From contig NZ_WGLO01000001.1 of NCBI RefSeq assembly GCF_016125515.1, positions 186,001 to 250,000 on the forward strand: 64,000 nt of DNA, given 5' to 3'. Below the pieces are notes generated by a model. That model did no database searches. It worked only from the letters and a program-made list of their open reading frames with translations, and was not told the DNA's origin. This stretch comes from Hyphomonas sp. (GTDB lineage: Bacteria > Pseudomonadota > Alphaproteobacteria > Caulobacterales > Hyphomonadaceae). Position numbers and translations under genes: made by a program. Positions 19,730 to 28,119 of the stretch are shown piece by piece; within the stretch, counting starts at the first letter, position 1, and each line of letters opens with the position of its first letter.

Positions 19730-20326
19730 ATGCGCCTGCAACGCCTTTTGGCGCTGACCCTGCTTGTTCTCTCGGCCTGCGCCGCGCCAGAAGCGCCGCC
19801 CGCCGAAGCGCCGTCGCCGATGATGGTGATCGAGGGGCCGGCTCAGGGCCCGTATGGCGGGCCGAACACCGACGCCGAATGGGCCCGCGTCACCCGTCTC
19901 CAGCGCGCAGACATTCTTGCCCGCGCCGAAGCAACGACTGAAGCGAAGGCCCGCTTTGCCCTGATGATGGATTGCGGCCGTTACGCGTCAGATTATGGCT
20001 CGCGCAAACTTTTCGATGAGTCGAATGCCGGCTTGCCGAAAGACGAAGCCTGCCTCGCAAAGTCGTCCCAGGCGACCGCCGCCTTCTATGCCGAGGCTGA
20101 CAAGGCCATCACCCTCAGCGAGATGGACCGCTTCCAGTATTACAACTCCGGCCTGATCCAGGACCGCGAGGAGTTCCGCGAGCAGGGCGACGCCGCCGCG
20201 CAGCGCGCCTACCTTCAGGCAAAGATTGAAGCTTGCTTCGCAGCGCCGGACCAGCCGCCCGGTCTGACCGCCGGATTGCTCACCGATTGCCCGATCGACC
20301 TGACCGGCGGGCCCATCGCCAGATAG
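19730..20326 (+). CDS. Putative lipoprotein of unknown function
   Basis: 198 aa. Signal peptide MRLQRLLALTLLVLSAC with lipobox LSAC (Cys17), then a Pro/Ala-rich tether and a helical domain (ARVTRLQRADILARAEATTE). Four cysteines lie in the mature domain. No family recognised. It follows the thioesterase stop by eight bases. Confidence 0.8.
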   Translation: MRLQRLLALTLLVLSACAAPEAPPAEAPSPMMVIEGPAQGPYGGPNTDAEWARVTRLQRADILARAEATTEAKARFALMMDCGRYASDYGSRKLFDESNAGLPKDEACLAKSSQATAAFYAEADKAITLSEMDRFQYYNSGLIQDREEFREQGDAAAQRAYLQAKIEACFAAPDQPPGLTAGLLTDCPIDLTGGPIAR

Positions 20327-20405
20327 CCGGCGTCGATTCCCCGCGCCATCGCCGGATAAATCGGCTATAGTTGTGCCATAACAATAACTCCCGGGGAGAA
20401 GATCC

Positions 20406-21635
20406 ATGGCCGACGATCCGAAGACGCCGCCCGGCGTCCCGAATTCCATTCTCGATATCTCTGCCTTCAATCCGGTGGCGCGCGACAATCCGCACCCGAT
20501 CCTGCAGTCGTTGCAGTCGGGCTGCCCCGTGATGCGCGATGAAGCCGCGAAGGTCTGGGTGCTCAGCCGCTACAAGGACATCCGCGACACGGTGAACGAC
20601 CGCACCTTCGTGCGTCATCCGCTGAACGCCGACCCGGACTCGATCACCGCCCGCCTGATCGAGGAAGGCAACGAGCGCCGCACCAGCATCCTCTTCCTCG
20701 ACGATCCGGACCATGCCCGCATCCGTCAGCCGCTCGCCAAGGCCTTCTACGCCCGCATCAACAAGATGCGCCCCGAGATCGAGGCCATGATCGATGAAAT
20801 CATCGACGCCGCCCCTGCCAGCGGCGCGTTCGACCTGATGGAAGAGATCGCGGTGCCGGTGCCCGTGCTGGTGATCGCCCGCATCCTCGGAGTCGATGAA
20901 TCCCGCTTGGCCGATTTCCGTCAGTGGTCGGAAGATGTCATCCTCGGTCTGAACCCCGTCCGCACACCGGAGGAGAATGCCCGCATGTTGTCGGGCGGCG
21001 AAGCGCTCGACACCTATTTCGGCGAGCTGATGGAGGCCCGCCGCGCTGCCCCGCAGGACGATCTCGTCACCGACATGGTGCAGCTGCAGGCGAGGGGAGA
21101 GGCCAATATCGCGGATGACGAAGTCCGCCTCAACCTGCAGGCCCTTCTGGTCGGCGGCAACCTCACCACCACCGATCTCATCGGCAACGGCATCTGGCTC
21201 CTGCTCACCCATCCGGAACAGGCCGCCGCCCTGCGCGCCGATCCCTCGCTCGCCGCTCAGGCGGTCGAGGAAGTGCTGCGCTATGAAGCGCCCGTACAGG
21301 TCACCTCCCGCATCGTCGAGCAGGACCGCACCGTTGCCGGCTGCCCGATGCACAAGAGCCAACCGGTCTTCATGTCGCTCGCGGCGGCAAACCGCGACCC
21401 CGAAGTCTTCGAGGCAGCGCAGGATTTCGACATCACACGAAAACGTGCCAGTCACATCGCGTTCGGAGGTGGCCCGCATATCTGCATCGGTGCGCCGCTC
21501 GCGCGTATCGAGGCGCGGCATGTCTATCTGAAGCTGCTGGAGAGATATCCGAACCTGCGCCTCGCCCCCCAGGCCATGAACTGGCGCACGCTGCCCTTCT
21601 TCCGGGGCCTCGAGACGCTCATCGTCGAGGGCTGA
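20406..21635 (+). CDS. Cytochrome P450
   Basis: 409 aa, start ATG preceded by GGGGAG. Haem-thiolate motif FGGGPHICIGAPLARIE with Cys360; I-helix LVGGNLTTTDL, where the usual Gly-x-Asp/Glu-Thr-Thr is GNLTTT; ExxR motif EVLR in AVEEVLRYEAP. It is a soluble class I bacterial monooxygenase. No ferredoxin or ferredoxin reductase gene is nearby, so electrons must come from elsewhere. Substrate cannot be read. A strong hairpin lies 16 bp after the stop. Confidence 0.94.
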   Translation: MADDPKTPPGVPNSILDISAFNPVARDNPHPILQSLQSGCPVMRDEAAKVWVLSRYKDIRDTVNDRTFVRHPLNADPDSITARLIEEGNERRTSILFLDDPDHARIRQPLAKAFYARINKMRPEIEAMIDEIIDAAPASGAFDLMEEIAVPVPVLVIARILGVDESRLADFRQWSEDVILGLNPVRTPEENARMLSGGEALDTYFGELMEARRAAPQDDLVTDMVQLQARGEANIADDEVRLNLQALLVGGNLTTTDLIGNGIWLLLTHPEQAAALRADPSLAAQAVEEVLRYEAPVQVTSRIVEQDRTVAGCPMHKSQPVFMSLAAANRDPEVFEAAQDFDITRKRASHIAFGGGPHICIGAPLARIEARHVYLKLLERYPNLRLAPQAMNWRTLPFFRGLETLIVEG

Positions 21636-21644
21636 GGCAGGCGC

Positions 21645-21722
21645 TACGCAACCCCTCTCCCGCCTGCGGGAGAGGGGGGGGGCCGCGCCCGCGGGGCGTG
21701 GGAGGTGAGGGGCTTACGCAAC
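21645..21722. repeat. Palindromic GC-rich element flanked by 8-bp direct repeats
   Basis: A perfect 12-bp inverted repeat CCCCTCTCCCGC/GCGGGAGAGGGG with a 2-base loop occupies 21652-21677. It is followed by a G-run and a second GC-rich block ending GGAGGTGAGGGG, whose end mirrors the CCCCTC start. The whole is bracketed by the direct repeats TACGCAAC (21645-21652 and 21715-21722), like a target duplication. It has no coding capacity. It may also end the P450 transcript. A REP or MITE-like origin is an inference. Confidence 0.5.
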
Positions 21723-21797
21723 AAAATCCGTATGCCCCGGAAACAAAATACCGAGCCAATTCCTCGGCTTGTAAAATAGTGGGGCAAAACTTGTGCA

Positions 21798-21811
21798 CCC
21801 CCCCCCCCCCC
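21798..21811. repeat. Poly-C tract of 14 bases
   Basis: Fourteen consecutive C residues in intergenic DNA, 26 bp upstream of a possible ATG. Such tracts slip readily in replication and in sequencing, so the exact length is uncertain. Confidence 0.8.
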
Positions 21812-21836
21812 TTGAGGCGGAGTTATTCTCCGCTTC

Positions 21837-22268
21837 ATGACGCGCCTTCAACGCCTCCTCTGAAGCCCAGCTTACCGCCCCTGGTTCGACCAGGTGCATC
21901 CGATCTTCTGGCCAGTGCTCTGGTGGCAGCTCGAAATGACGATTGCGTGGATGAACCGCACCGGCATCACGGATGTGTTGCTGACGATCCACTGGTGGGG
22001 CGGAGTGGAGATCGTTTTCACCGGCGACAAGCTGCCCGACCCCTCCGCCTACAGACCATACGTCCTGACCCGGCCTCGCTGGAACAGTCCCTGCCGGGAA
22101 AACGATGTGCCGCTGGCCTTCGCGTGCGATCCCCTGACTGTGCGTCTGGACTTCAGCTCAATCTGCCCCTGCGTCGCGGGGGAGGTGACGGCGAAGCAGG
22201 CAGCGGGGCAATCTCCCGCACGCTCTTTCCCAACACCTCCTAGCGCTGCCTATCAAAGCTTATCCTGA
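21837..22268 (+). pseudogene. Probable gene remnant with early in-frame TGA
   Basis: From an ATG the frame reads MTRLQRLL, hits TGA at 21861, then continues open as SPAYRPWFDQVHPIFWPV and WWQLEMTIAWMNRTGIT to a stop. The Trp-rich part (HPIFWPVLWWQLEM, HWWGGVEIVF) looks like real protein, whereas the last 45 residues look like noise. A GTG at 21894 could in principle start a shorter protein but has no good Shine-Dalgarno. No family recognised. Best read as a decayed gene. Confidence 0.45.
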
Positions 22269-22338
22269 GCGAAGTCGAAGGATGGGCGCGTGCGCAAACG
22301 CCTGACGACTCGCTCGATCCTTCGACTTCGCTCAGGAT
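22262..22338. repeat. Inverted repeat, 22-bp perfect arms
   Basis: ATCCTGAGCGAAGTCGAAGG plus AT (22262-22283) is exactly inverted at 22317-22338, with 33 bases between. This type of sequence (CTGAGCGAAGTCGAAGGA) is common as an interspersed intergenic repeat in alphaproteobacteria and other bacteria. RNA from either strand would form a long hairpin. It separates the gene remnant from the convergent RusA-like gene. Confidence 0.8.
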
Positions 22339-22413
22339 GAGTTCCTTGAAATAATGCCAATTCCAACCGGCCCGCACCCGCTGCGTCCGGGCACTCGCGC
22401 TGCCGGAAGGCCA

Positions 22414-22773
22414 TTACCCCATCGCCTCGGCGCGCAGCCAGATTCCGTCGCGCTCGGCGCCTCGCCGCTCCACCAGCAGCCGCGCCACCTGATGGTCATC
22501 CTCGAACACATTCCCGGTGAGCGAATCCAGCAGCGCCTTGGCGAGGTTGTCGAGGTCCATCCACGGCGCGTCGCCCATATGCTCCATCACGATATGGATG
22601 CTGTAATCGCCATAGCCCGGTCGCAGCGGCGGGAAGTCCTTGCGGAAGAACTCCTTCAGCAGCGTCTTGTAATACTTCGTCTGCGTCGTCAGCCCGGTGC
22701 ACGCCACCTCCAGTGCGCCGTCCTCGGTGATGCGCGCCCGCACCTTTCCGCTCTGGATCCAGTCTGTGTTCAT
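22414..22773 (-). CDS. RusA-like endonuclease domain protein
   Basis: 119 aa from the ATG of MNTDWIQSG; no good stop lies just upstream, so a longer form cannot be excluded. The block MDLDNLAKALLDSLTGNVFE followed by DDHQVARL matches the RusA Holliday-junction resolvase signature (D-x-D-N-x-x-K ... L-x-G-x-x-x-x-D-D-x-Q-V), with the catalytic aspartates and lysine present. RusA cuts four-way junctions and is mostly found in prophages, but no phage gene is nearby. It is divergent from fumC. Confidence 0.75.
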   Translation of the reverse strand: MNTDWIQSGKVRARITEDGALEVACTGLTTQTKYYKTLLKEFFRKDFPPLRPGYGDYSIHIVMEHMGDAPWMDLDNLAKALLDSLTGNVFEDDHQVARLLVERRGAERDGIWLRAEAMG

Positions 22774-22905
22774 CGCTTCCGAATAGGCACAACCCGGCCG
22801 CGCTGCAACGACCCCCGGTGCCGCCCCGCCGCGAGCGCCCTTGAAGCTTCCCCGCCGCCTCGCTAGACCGCCCGGGCAGATCATCCCAGACCCGAGGAGC
22901 CCCGC

Positions 22906-24312
22906 ATGGCCGCCAAGACCCCCGACACCCGCACGGAAACCGATACCTTTGGCCCCATCGAGGTGGAAGCCGACAAGTATTGGGGCGCGCAGGCCCAGCG
23001 CTCGCTTGGCAATTTCAAGATCGGCTGGGAAAAGCAGCCCGTGCCCATCATCCGCGCCCTCGGCATCGTCAAGAAGGCGGCGGCCGAGGTGAACATGGCC
23101 CTGCACAAGATGGACCCGCTGGTCGGGCGCGCCATCATCCAGGCCGCCGACGAGGTGATCGAAGGCAAGCTCAACGCGCATTTTCCGCTGGTCGTCTGGC
23201 AGACCGGGTCGGGGACCCAGTCGAACATGAACGCCAATGAGGTGATCTCCAACCGGGCCATCGAGATCCTCGGCGGCAAGGTCGGCTCCAAGGCGCCGGT
23301 CCACCCGAACGACCATGTGAACATGAGCCAGTCCTCGAACGACACGTTCCCGACCGCCATGCACATCGCCTGCGCCGAAGAGGTCGTCCATCGGCTCGTG
23401 CCGGCGCTGCAGACGCTGCACAATGCGCTGAACGACAAGGCCCAGGCCTGGAAGGACATCATCAAGATCGGCCGTACCCATACCCAGGATGCCACCCCGG
23501 TCACCCTCGGTCAGGAATTCTCAGGGTACGCCAAGCAGATCGAGAATGGCATCAAGCGCATCGAGATGACGCTGTCCATGCTGATGGAACTGGCCCAGGG
23601 CGGCACCGCTGTCGGCACCGGCCTCGCCTCGCCGGCCGGCTTTGCCGAGATGGTCGCCGACAAGATCAGCCAGATCACCGGCCTCAAATTCACCTCCGCC
23701 CCGAACAAGTTCGAGGCGCTCGCGGCCCATGACGCCATGGTGATGACCCACGGCGCCATCGCCACGGTCGCGATGAGCTGCTTCAAGATCGCCAACGACA
23801 TTCGCTTCCTCGGCTCGGGTCCACGTTCTGGACTGGGCGAGCTGGCCCTGCCGGAAAACGAGCCGGGCTCGTCGATCATGCCGGGCAAGGTGAACCCCAC
23901 TCAGTGCGAAGCGATGACCCAGGTCTGCGCCCATATCCACGGCAACAACGCCGCCATCGGCTTTGCCGGCTCGCAGGGCCATTTCGAACTCAACGTCTTC
24001 AACCCGATGATGGCCTACAATTTCCTGCAATCGGTGAAGCTGCTCTCCGATGCCGCCATCTCGTTCACCGACAATTGCGTCGTCGGCATCGAACCGCGCC
24101 TCGACAACATCCAGCGCGGCCTCGAGAACTCGCTGATGCTGGTGACGCCGCTGAAGGAAAAGTACGGCTACGACCTCGCCGCCAAGGTCGCCAAGACCGC
24201 TCACAAGAATGGCACGACCCTGAAAGTGGAAGCCCTGAAACTCGGCATCTCCGAAGCCGACTTCGACGCCATCGTCCGCCCCGAAAAAATGATCGGCCCA
24301 GATCCAGCCTGA
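22906..24312 (+). CDS. fumC: Fumarate hydratase class II
   Basis: 468 aa, start ATG with GAGGAG upstream. It interconverts fumarate and malate in the TCA cycle without an iron-sulfur cluster. Hallmarks: [14 protein letters not shown] (about 104-117), [26 protein letters not shown], and the superfamily signature [15 protein letters not shown] near residue 323. Length is standard. It is a single-gene unit; the next gene begins about 100 bp downstream. Confidence 0.98.
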   Translation: MAAKTPDTRTETDTFGPIEVEADKYWGAQAQRSLGNFKIGWEKQPVPIIRALGIVKKAAAEVNMALHKMDPLVGRAIIQAADEVIEGKLNAHFPLVVWQTGSGTQSNMNANEVISNRAIEILGGKVGSKAPVHPNDHVNMSQSSNDTFPTAMHIACAEEVVHRLVPALQTLHNALNDKAQAWKDIIKIGRTHTQDATPVTLGQEFSGYAKQIENGIKRIEMTLSMLMELAQGGTAVGTGLASPAGFAEMVADKISQITGLKFTSAPNKFEALAAHDAMVMTHGAIATVAMSCFKIANDIRFLGSGPRSGLGELALPENEPGSSIMPGKVNPTQCEAMTQVCAHIHGNNAAIGFAGSQGHFELNVFNPMMAYNFLQSVKLLSDAAISFTDNCVVGIEPRLDNIQRGLENSLMLVTPLKEKYGYDLAAKVAKTAHKNGTTLKVEALKLGISEADFDAIVRPEKMIGPDPA

Positions 24313-24408
24313 GAGCGGGGCGGGCCGATCCGGACGATTTTCCGTTGCCGTCAGGCTGCGGGTCCTGCACTACGACCGGAGAAACTCCGGGAGTGAAGGG
24401 AAACGCGC

Positions 24409-25212
24409 ATGGACTTCGGCAATCTGTTTTCGGTCAACGGCAAGACGGTGGTGATTACGGGCGGCTCGCGCGGCATTGGCGAGATGCTGGCGGCGGGCTT
24501 CCTGGCGAATGGCGCCAAGGTGATCATTTCCTCGCGCAAGGAGGCCGCCTGCCATGAAACGGTCGAGCGGCTGAAAGCCCAGTTCGGCGGCGAGATCTAC
24601 GCCATCCCGTCCGATGTCGGCCAGATGGACGGCATCCTCCACCTCGCCGGCGAGATCGCCAAGCGTGAAGACAAGGTCAACGTCCTCATCAACAATGCCG
24701 GCGTCGCCTGGGGCGCTTCGCTCGACGAGTTCCCGGAAAAGGGCTGGGACAAGGTGATGGATGTCAACGTCAAGGGCATCTTTTTCCTGACGCAGAAACT
24801 GATGCCGCTGCTGCGCAAGGCGGCGAGCGCCGACAATCCGGCGCGGGTCATCAACATCGCCTCGATCGACGGCATGCACACCTCGCCGATGAGCGGTTAT
24901 GCCTATGGCACGTCAAAGGCCGCCGTGATCCATCTGACGCGCTTCATGGGCTCGCAGCTGGCGAAAGAGCACATCCTCGTCAACGGCATCGCGCCGGGTC
25001 CGTTCCCGACCTACATGCTGTCCACCGGCGTGGGGTACAAAGGCGAGACCGAGGGGGTGGACTGGGACGCCATCGGCTCGCGCAGCCCCGCCGGGCGCGT
25101 CGGCCGGCCCGAAGACATCGCAGGCCTCGCCATGTTCCTGTCCTCGAAGGCCTCGGCCTATATCAACGGCCACACGATCCCGTGTGACGTCGGCATCGTC
25201 TCGGCGAGCTGA
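24409..25212 (+). CDS. SDR-family oxidoreductase
   Basis: 267 aa. Classical short-chain dehydrogenase: cofactor motif TGGSRGIGE (residues 18-26), NNAGVAWG, catalytic Ser in INIASIDG, and YGTSK with Tyr and Lys. The basic residue SSRK after strand 2 suggests NADP(H). The sequence resembles the RhlG/3-oxoacyl-ACP reductase-like branch. The substrate is unknown. A GNAT gene follows after 31 bp. Confidence 0.92.
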   Translation: MDFGNLFSVNGKTVVITGGSRGIGEMLAAGFLANGAKVIISSRKEAACHETVERLKAQFGGEIYAIPSDVGQMDGILHLAGEIAKREDKVNVLINNAGVAWGASLDEFPEKGWDKVMDVNVKGIFFLTQKLMPLLRKAASADNPARVINIASIDGMHTSPMSGYAYGTSKAAVIHLTRFMGSQLAKEHILVNGIAPGPFPTYMLSTGVGYKGETEGVDWDAIGSRSPAGRVGRPEDIAGLAMFLSSKASAYINGHTIPCDVGIVSAS

Positions 25213-25243
25213 CCCGCCGCGACTTGCGAGAGGGCAGGGCGCC

Positions 25244-25696
25244 ATGCAGATCCTGCGCGTGCACCACCGGCTGCCGCCCGGACTTGAGAGTCTGGCGGCG
25301 GTTGCGGCTGCCGGGGGCGTGCGCAATGTCCGCCTGCTGATCGAAAACTGGGAGAGCGGCGCGCAACGGTTCGATCAGGCCGGCGCTGCATTGTTTGCGG
25401 CAGTGGAGGGCGAAACGGCCGCCGCCATCAGCGGCGTACGGCGCGAGACGGACACGGATGAGTCTGCGATGCGGATGCACCGCTTCTACGTCCATCCTTC
25501 ATACCGGCGGCTGGGTCTCGGATCGCGTCTTGCGCGCGAAGTCATGGCTCACGCGCTCAGCCATGCATCCGTGTTGACGTGCAATGCCCGCGCGAGCGAA
25601 GCGGCCGCGCCCTTCTGGGAAGCGTTGGGGTTTGCAAAAGTCGATGGCGTCAGCTATACGCACATATTCCGTGCCGGGATGAATTCCGCTGCATAG
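25244..25696 (+). CDS. GNAT-family N-acetyltransferase
   Basis: 150 aa from the ATG preceded by GAGAGGGCAGG; an in-frame start within the SDR gene is less likely. The acetyl-CoA motif is clear: MHRFYVHPSYRRLGLGSRLA (about residues 75-95), with RRLGLG as the pyrophosphate loop, and the C-terminal APFWEALGF. Substrate unknown. Possibly co-transcribed with the SDR gene. Confidence 0.9.
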   Translation: MQILRVHHRLPPGLESLAAVAAAGGVRNVRLLIENWESGAQRFDQAGAALFAAVEGETAAAISGVRRETDTDESAMRMHRFYVHPSYRRLGLGSRLAREVMAHALSHASVLTCNARASEAAAPFWEALGFAKVDGVSYTHIFRAGMNSAA

Positions 25697-25735
25697 CAGC
25701 CATGCGCGATTTCCCATAAAAATCCGAATTGACAT

Positions 25736-25749
25736 TCAACAAGTGTTGA
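25736..25749. promoter_or_regulatory. Candidate operator upstream of VirD4-like gene
   Basis: Inverted repeat TCAACA-AG-TGTTGA, directly after a TTGACA (25729-25734) that would fit a -35 box. No clear -10 follows at standard spacing. The sequence CCCATAA occurs on both sides of it. The gene start is 35 bp downstream and has a strong AAGGAGG. A repressor site is possible. Confidence 0.35.
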
Positions 25750-25783
25750 GGGAGCCTCTTCCCATAAGGAGGAACCAAGCACC

Positions 25784-27310
25784 ATGTCATCGTCATCTGA
25801 GACTCCACGGGGCTGGGAAACCGGGGGGGCAGGGACGAACAAGCCAAAGCGCAAGGCAGCGGCATCGACCAGGAAGAAGGCTTCGGCAAAGCCGAAGCGT
25901 GATGCGGCGAAAGCTGCCAGATCAGGTGCGGCGTGCAAGCGCCAGCCAAAAACTCCAAAAAAAACTCCGAACACGGATAATCCAGTCCTGCGCGCCGGTG
26001 ACCGGCTGTTGCTGGGCTGGCAGAAGGAAGTGGTTTCCCGGCCCATCGGCTTCCGCGACGGGCCTGCGCCCGAAACGCAAGCCAGCGCCGGCGATCCGAT
26101 CTGGCTGGACGGCGAGGGTCACCTGTTGACCGTCGCGCCCACCGGTGCCGGAAAGGGCCGAGGCGGCCTGATTCCGAACCTGCTCACCTACGAAGGTCCG
26201 GTGATCGTCATCGATCCGAAGGGCGAGGCCTGCCATACCACCGCGCGGCGCCGCCGCGAAATGGGCCATACGGTGCATGTGCTCGATCCCTTCTCGGTGA
26301 TCTCGGACCAGACCGACAGCCTGAACCCGATGGATGCGTTCGACATCCCGGGCGTGGACCCTTCGGCACTGGCCCTGGACATCGCCAAGCAATTGTCCGG
26401 CGGCGGAAGCATCGGCAAGGATCCCTTCTGGGATATCCGCGGGCATGATCTCTCCGCAGGCGTGATTGCAGCGATTGCAGCGACGCGCGAGAAGGGCCAG
26501 CGCAACCTGATCCAGGTGCGCCGCCTGCTGAAACTGGACGACAGCACCTACAATCTGGCGGTCATGCTCGACACGCTCGGCGGCAAGCTGCCTTCCTTCG
26601 CCTATGAGGAAATCTCGAACTACCTTCAGGTCACGGACGTTACCCGCTCGGGCATCCATGCCACGGCCTGCAGTTATTTCTCGGTGATAGCCTCGGCCGC
26701 CGCGCAGCGGACGGTCAGCGATTCCACCATCGATCTGGCGGCCGTGCGGCGCGGCGACCCGATGACGATCTACCTGGTCGTTCCGCCCACCAAGCTCGCC
26801 AGCCATGCGCCGCTCTTCCGGCTGTGGACGGCGGCGCTGATGTCGGCCGTGCTCTCGCGCGACGGCGCCTTGCCGAAGCACCGGACCCTGTTCGCCATCG
26901 ACGAGTGCGCCCAGCTCGGGGATTTCGGCCTCCTGCCGATGGTCTACACGCTGGCGCGCTCATACGGCATGCGAGTCTGGGCCTTCTTCCAGGACCTCGC
27001 GCAGATCAGACGGTCGCTGCCCACGGAATGGGAAACCGTTCTCAACAACACGGCGGCCATTCAGGCCTTCGGTGTGCCCGGCTTCCTGTCGGCCTCCCAG
27101 CTCTCCAAGGTGCTGGGGGACTTCTCGGACGAGGCGCTGCGCCGGATGGATTGGAGCGACCTCGCGCTGCAGATCTCGGGTCAGCGGGGCATCACCGTCC
27201 GGCGGCTCGATTATCTGACCGATCCCGAGTTTGCCGGGCTGTATGACCCGAACCCGTTGATGGGTGGCAAGCCGCCCAGCGGATCAGGTGGTCCGTCCAA
27301 CGCGCTCTGA
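25784..27310 (+). CDS. VirD4/TraG-like type IV coupling ATPase without membrane anchor
   Basis: 508 aa, start ATG after AAGGAGG. Residues 1-65 are Lys/Ala/Pro/Ser-rich and basic (KPKRKAAASTRKKASAKPKR), not a membrane anchor. The ATPase domain holds Walker A APTGAGKGRGG (about 117-127), VIDPKGEA, Walker B RTLFAIDECAQLGDFG (about 367-382), and the late motif WAFFQDLAQIRR. It belongs to the TraG/VirD4 coupling-protein family, which feeds DNA or protein to type IV secretion. No relaxase, VirB or Tra gene is nearby. Its role is unknown; a soluble nucleic-acid motor is possible. Confidence 0.88.
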   Translation: MSSSSETPRGWETGGAGTNKPKRKAAASTRKKASAKPKRDAAKAARSGAACKRQPKTPKKTPNTDNPVLRAGDRLLLGWQKEVVSRPIGFRDGPAPETQASAGDPIWLDGEGHLLTVAPTGAGKGRGGLIPNLLTYEGPVIVIDPKGEACHTTARRRREMGHTVHVLDPFSVISDQTDSLNPMDAFDIPGVDPSALALDIAKQLSGGGSIGKDPFWDIRGHDLSAGVIAAIAATREKGQRNLIQVRRLLKLDDSTYNLAVMLDTLGGKLPSFAYEEISNYLQVTDVTRSGIHATACSYFSVIASAAAQRTVSDSTIDLAAVRRGDPMTIYLVVPPTKLASHAPLFRLWTAALMSAVLSRDGALPKHRTLFAIDECAQLGDFGLLPMVYTLARSYGMRVWAFFQDLAQIRRSLPTEWETVLNNTAAIQAFGVPGFLSASQLSKVLGDFSDEALRRMDWSDLALQISGQRGITVRRLDYLTDPEFAGLYDPNPLMGGKPPSGSGGPSNAL

Positions 27311-27376
27311 ACGCTTTTTCAACTCGCGTTGTGGACCGCCCGTGCTATGGCTCCCTCCCAGACAGAGGAGGGAACC

Positions 27377-27682
27377 ATGACCAGACGAATCAAAGGGGCC
27401 CTATCAGCGGCCGCGCTGGCAATGTTTGGCGCCGGCGCCGCGCTGGCGCATGGTGGCGACGACCGGGGACCTTCAGCTAACTTCGAGGTCACCCGCAGTG
27501 AGGCGGTCGATATCGCCGAGGCCGAAGGGATTGTCGACGTGTGGGAAGTGGAAGCCCGCCGCGGCGTCTGGAAAATTGAAGGGGCAGACGCCGATGGCAG
27601 CAAGCTCGAGGTCGAGATCGACGGTCTGACCGGCGATGTCGTCAAGGTCGAGCGCTACCGGAAATCCGGCAGCACGCCCTGA
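27377..27682 (+). CDS. Secreted PepSY-domain protein
   Basis: 101 aa, start ATG with AGAGGAGG. Signal peptide to about residue 24 (ALAMFGAGAALA-HGG). The mature part is one PepSY domain: EAVDIAEAEGIVDVWEVEA, then VWKIEGADADGSKLEVEIDG and TGDVVKVERY. Such small periplasmic proteins are thought to inhibit proteases or sense ligands. It follows the VirD4-like gene by 66 bp. Confidence 0.88.
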   Translation: MTRRIKGALSAAALAMFGAGAALAHGGDDRGPSANFEVTRSEAVDIAEAEGIVDVWEVEARRGVWKIEGADADGSKLEVEIDGLTGDVVKVERYRKSGSTP

Positions 27683-27812
27683 TCTGGAGACTTTTTGGGT
27701 GGCGAGGGCCTTCAACAGGCTTTTATTCGGCATTTGAAGGTTTGGCTGACGGCGCGGCGGCGGGCGGTTAGGATAGCGCACGAGAATCACCCGCACCCAG
27801 AAAGGCCCGCTC

Positions 27813-28109
27813 ATGTCCAAGCCCCCCGTCGGCTCGAAAGCCAACCCGTCCCAGTTCGATGTGCTGCCCAAGCTGGCACAGGACGAACCTTATTTCGTGA
27901 TCCGCGCGCACGACCCGCTGTCCTCGGCGCTGGTTGAGCTGCATGCCTATATCGGCGCGGGCCAGTCGGGCGCCGCCCACAACAAGCTCGCCGAGATCAT
28001 GGCGATGACCTCGCAGAAGCCGCCGCGCCCGGCCTCCAGCCCGAAATACCGCGAAACCTTCGCCATCTCGCTGGCGATGGAACAATGGCGCGAAGCCAAC
28101 AAGGACTGA
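27813..28109 (+). CDS. Conserved small protein of unknown function
   Basis: 98 aa with AAAGG upstream of the ATG. Soluble, no signal. The centre IRAHDPLSSALVELHAYIGA and the tail FAISLAMEQWREANKD look helical. No family recognised. The GNAT gene starts 11 bp after its stop, so they are probably co-transcribed. Confidence 0.7.
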   Translation: MSKPPVGSKANPSQFDVLPKLAQDEPYFVIRAHDPLSSALVELHAYIGAGQSGAAHNKLAEIMAMTSQKPPRPASSPKYRETFAISLAMEQWREANKD

Positions 28110-28119
28110 GCCGTCCGCG

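Noticed and set aside
22414-22773. Prophage around the RusA-like gene
   Set aside because: Neighbours are fumC, SDR and repeats, no phage structural or replication genes.
25784-27310. Integrative or conjugative element around the VirD4-like gene
   Set aside because: No relaxase, integrase, VirB/Tra gene, direct repeat or tRNA target nearby, so an element cannot be claimed.
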